Assembly (NCBI GenBank): GCA_965217195.1 | Contig: CBDCHL010000005.1 | Location: 744,001 to 808,000, forward strand | DNA from: UBA6623 sp965217195 | GTDB lineage: Bacteria; Acidobacteriota; Terriglobia; Bryobacterales; UBA6623 | Direction of reading: 5' to 3' | Length of the DNA: 64,000 bases | Part shown: piece after piece, positions 61,571 to 64,000 of the stretch | Position numbering within the stretch: position 1 is the first letter of the stretch | Layout: each line of letters starts with the position of its first letter | Made by a program: the position numbers and the translations under genes | The notes under the pieces: generated by a model | Told to the model about the DNA's origin: nothing | What the model saw: only the letters and a program-made list of their open reading frames with translations | Database searches by the model: none

Positions 61571-64000
61571 TCAGAACGCAAATCGTAGCAGGAAGCGAAA
61601 CGTGCGGCCGTCGTTGAGGGTGTTGGTGATTTGCCCGAAATTGCCGCCGCTTAAATCCATGCCCGGTTCGGCGAACTGGGCGGTGTTGAAGAGGTTGATC
61701 GACTCGGCGCGGAATTGCAGCGCTTTCTCGCTGCCGACTTTCCAACTGCGCGAGAGCGAAAAGTTGACATTGCGAATGCCGTCTTTGCGGAAGGTATTGC
61801 GGCCGAGCGTGCCGGCGCGGTCTTCGGGGCGGATGAACGCGAAAGCCGAGGCCGGCAACTGTCGGGCCGCCGTGTCGGGGTGATCCACGCTGTTGCCGAG
61901 AATGGAGGGGTCGAGAATGTGCGGGCGGTCGCCGCTGACGCCATCCACATTACCCGTACCGGGGCCGTCCGAACCCGCCGTCACGCCGAACGGCGTGCCG
62001 GCCTTCAGCAACAGCACTGACGCCATCGTCCAGCGGCCGAGCAGCGACCGGGGCAGGCGATGCATTCCCCGCAGCCGCGGCGTCTCATAGCTTAAGCGCC
62101 ACAAAGCGGCGTGAGGCTGGTCGAAAACGCTCAGCGCTTTGACGTCCCCGTGGACGTCCGATTCCGTTTGGCTGCGCCCCATGTACCCGTCGCGGCGGTC
62201 CGCCGTACTGGAGTAGGTACCCCCTAAGTCGATGGCCTTGCTGAACCAATAGGAAGCGTCCATCGAAAGGCCGTGCCAACGCCGCGCCATCAAGCTGAAT
62301 TTGGCGGCGTCGTAGTAACCGCGCGAGCCGTTCAAGATGCGGCGAATGTCGAAGTAGCGCTGATCGGGCCGCCGTTCGTTGACGTTCTCCGTCATCAAGG
62401 GCAACCCATCGATCACGCGAGCACGATTGAAGGACCAGACCGCGAGCAGACGATGAGCGCGACTTCCCAGGTAACCCAACCGCAGCGTCCAATCCTTCGC
62501 CGGCGTCAGCTCCCAACTGAAGTTGTATTGGTGGGCGTAGGGGGACGCCAGATCGGGGGAAAGGTCATAGAGGCTGCTCTGGGCGTTCGGGTCGACGCTT
62601 ACCCCCGCCAGCGGATCGAGAACATTGGGAGCCGTGAGTCGCACGGTAATGTTGCCGGGCGGGTTGAAGCGCGCATTGGTGTAGGTTGCGTGCGAGACCT
62701 CTCCGTAATGCAAACCGTAAGCGCCTCGCAGCACGCCCCAACCTTCGGGAAGCCGGTAAGCGAACCCGAAGCTCGGACCGTAGTTGTTGCAGTCGCAGTC
62801 ATAGGGAACGCTCGAAAGGCCGTCGACTTCGACGGGGCGCGTGACCGGCTCGTAGCGTAATCCGAAGTTCAGGCTCAGCTTGGCGTTGACGTTCCACTGG
62901 TCCCCGACGTAATAGAGCATTCGCCAGTCGCGAAAGCCGCGGTGGGTATTGCCGATGCCGAGGATGTATCCGCCGGGCGTACCCAAGCGCACATTCGTGA
63001 TCGTGTCACGGATGTTGCCGAACTCATCCTCGAAATCACTCCGGAACCACCACATCCCGACGTGTCCGGAACCCTCGATTCCATTGACTTGGCCGCGTAC
63101 CGCCGCCGCCCCAAGCGTCAGAAGGTGACGGCCCCTGACCTGCCGTACCAGACCCTCATAGCGAAAGCGGTTATAGGCCCGATCGAAAGGCAAGCTCGGC
63201 GTGCCTCCCAGCGTTTGCAGTTGCCGTCCCATGTAGATCAGCGGACCGATCGCGGATTCATCTTCGGTCAGCATGGATGTGACGCGGTTGTAGCCCACCG
63301 AGACATCGGACGTAGTCGTCGCCGACCAAATGCGGTTCCACGTCAGGCGCGCTTCGTGCGAGCGAGTCGTCGTATTGGGGTTTTGGCCCTTGACGAGCTG
63401 GAACGCATCGACCTTCTGGGCTTTGAAGCGGTGGTGAAGGAACAAGCGGTCCCAGTCACCGAGCTCTTGGTCGAGACGCGTGCCGATCGTATCGTTGTTG
63501 ATACTCTGGGGCGCGTTGGTGTTGAGCGCCCGGGGATTGATGTCGGTTCGGTTGGGCGCTTCGTCGGGAAATGAATCGAGAATGCGGCTTACGAAAGCGC
63601 GCCGGTCGGGGTCGGTTGCCAACGGGATGCGCTCCTCCGGCGTCGGAACCAAGACGTTGCCGTTGACGTTGCCGCGGTTGCGCTTTTGGCTCGCTTCCAT
63701 CGAGAAGTTCGCGCCGTTCCACAACGGCAGTCCAACCTTAAAGCCGTAATCGTTCGACCGCGCGGGCTTCACACCGCCTACTTGAAAGAAAGAGCGGGCC
63801 GAAAAAATGCTGTTGCCGTGCGATTCGTAGAAACTGCCGTGAACGCCCGATGCTCTTGTCGGCTGCAAGTGGATCGGAGCGCTCGGCGCGGCGCCGAACT
63901 CGCTGCCGAAATAACCTTTTTCGACGTCGAACGTTCGCACCAAGGTGGCGGTCGTTCCCAAGCGCCTGTTGAGCTCTTTGAGAACATTGTTGTCGATCAG
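61571..64000 (-). CDS. Oar-like TonB-dependent receptor, 5' end outside window
   Basis: About 809 residues of a large outer-membrane receptor, open at the right edge. It begins in the plug/early barrel (LGTTATLVRTFDVEKGYFGS, GVHGSFYESHGNSIFSARSF). Barrel strands alternate aromatic-rich with turns (NAKLSLNFGLRYEPVTRPVE, FSWELTPAKDWTLRLGYLGS, MARRWHGLSMDASYWFSKAI). It ends GRTFRFLLRFAF with the terminal Phe of outer-membrane barrels. GLRYEP and SYWFSKAIDLGG are typical of the acidobacterial carboxypeptidase-regulatory/Oar family; the substrate is unknown, polysaccharide or peptide uptake being common guesses. Confidence 0.92.
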   Translation of the reverse strand: MIDNNVLKELNRRLGTTATLVRTFDVEKGYFGSEFGAAPSAPIHLQPTRASGVHGSFYESHGNSIFSARSFFQVGGVKPARSNDYGFKVGLPLWNGANFSMEASQKRNRGNVNGNVLVPTPEERIPLATDPDRRAFVSRILDSFPDEAPNRTDINPRALNTNAPQSINNDTIGTRLDQELGDWDRLFLHHRFKAQKVDAFQLVKGQNPNTTTRSHEARLTWNRIWSATTTSDVSVGYNRVTSMLTEDESAIGPLIYMGRQLQTLGGTPSLPFDRAYNRFRYEGLVRQVRGRHLLTLGAAAVRGQVNGIEGSGHVGMWWFRSDFEDEFGNIRDTITNVRLGTPGGYILGIGNTHRGFRDWRMLYYVGDQWNVNAKLSLNFGLRYEPVTRPVEVDGLSSVPYDCDCNNYGPSFGFAYRLPEGWGVLRGAYGLHYGEVSHATYTNARFNPPGNITVRLTAPNVLDPLAGVSVDPNAQSSLYDLSPDLASPYAHQYNFSWELTPAKDWTLRLGYLGSRAHRLLAVWSFNRARVIDGLPLMTENVNERRPDQRYFDIRRILNGSRGYYDAAKFSLMARRWHGLSMDASYWFSKAIDLGGTYSSTADRRDGYMGRSQTESDVHGDVKALSVFDQPHAALWRLSYETPRLRGMHRLPRSLLGRWTMASVLLLKAGTPFGVTAGSDGPGTGNVDGVSGDRPHILDPSILGNSVDHPDTAARQLPASAFAFIRPEDRAGTLGRNTFRKDGIRNVNFSLSRSWKVGSEKALQFRAESINLFNTAQFAEPGMDLSGGNFGQITNTLNDGRTFRFLLRFAF

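Noticed and set aside
1..64000. tRNA, rRNA, CRISPR array, riboswitch
   Set aside because: Gaps were read on both strands for T-arm GGTTCGAATCC-like words, regular spacer arrays and known riboswitch words; none was convincing.

Overview
The window reads as a chromosomal piece of a GC-rich, Gram-negative soil, sediment or marine bacterium, most likely an Acidobacteriota of the Bryobacterales/Solibacter type. The clues are Oar-like and carboxypeptidase-regulatory TonB receptors, a Ser/Thr kinase fused to a PD40 propeller, DUF1549/DUF1553 plus DUF1501 gene pairs with cytochrome heads, DUF6152 next to paired exported proteins of unknown function, a Tricorn-like propeller/amidohydrolase, and secreted proteins with an FDTGLVVSNTS-type module. 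This assignment is an inference; there is no rRNA, tRNA or CRISPR array here to anchor it.

Layout. 1-8 kb: a TonB receptor cut by the window edge beside a small metal-ligand-like exported protein, a D-2-hydroxyacid dehydrogenase, a RidA protein with a damaged start, and an overlapping DUF1501/DUF1549 pair. 8.4-15.4 kb is a wrecked accessory island. A second DUF1549/DUF1553 gene is cut off in mid-domain and joined to a P63C-domain gene that has lost its N-terminus. An IS630-type element (11788-12881, TA target) sits inside an unknown gene whose reading frame is restored when the element is removed. A membrane coiled-coil/pentapeptide-repeat protein follows, with a 60-bp exact repeat at its end. 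15.4-29 kb: Dabb protein, a cytochrome-gene fragment, an NHL and a YVTN/cytochrome propeller gene, a propeller/amidohydrolase, an acetyltransferase, ferrochelatase, a second gene-to-gene fusion scar (dehalogenase/DUF1501), DUF6152 and two related exported proteins.

29-46.5 kb is mostly housekeeping: gap-pgk, a frameshifted secreted protein with a clear terminator, an FMN reductase, a VOC protein, two overlapping methyltransferase/coiled-coil genes, RlpA, a sigma-54 activator, DUF721, gatC-gatA. A 179-bp hairpin element lies exactly at the stop codon of the sigma-54 activator. 46.5-55 kb is a metabolic block on the minus strand: methylmalonyl-CoA epimerase, MeaB, an acyl-CoA dehydrogenase, then a form-II CO-dehydrogenase-type molybdenum hydroxylase set (S-L-M-G), a NUDIX hydrolase and nicotinamidase. 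55-64 kb: an orphan HicB, a PQQ alcohol dehydrogenase with its cytochrome (lanthanide-type Asp pair, odd CX4CH heme site), the kinase, and an Oar-like receptor running off the right edge.

Several non-coding repeat families are dispersed through the gaps: a ~115-bp element with a GCGGTATT stem (four copies), a GGGGAGTTC/GGGGAGATC G-rich family (three loci), and a 19-bp palindromic-element core (two loci). Together with the two fusion scars they suggest an actively rearranging genome, although assembly error must be excluded for the scars.
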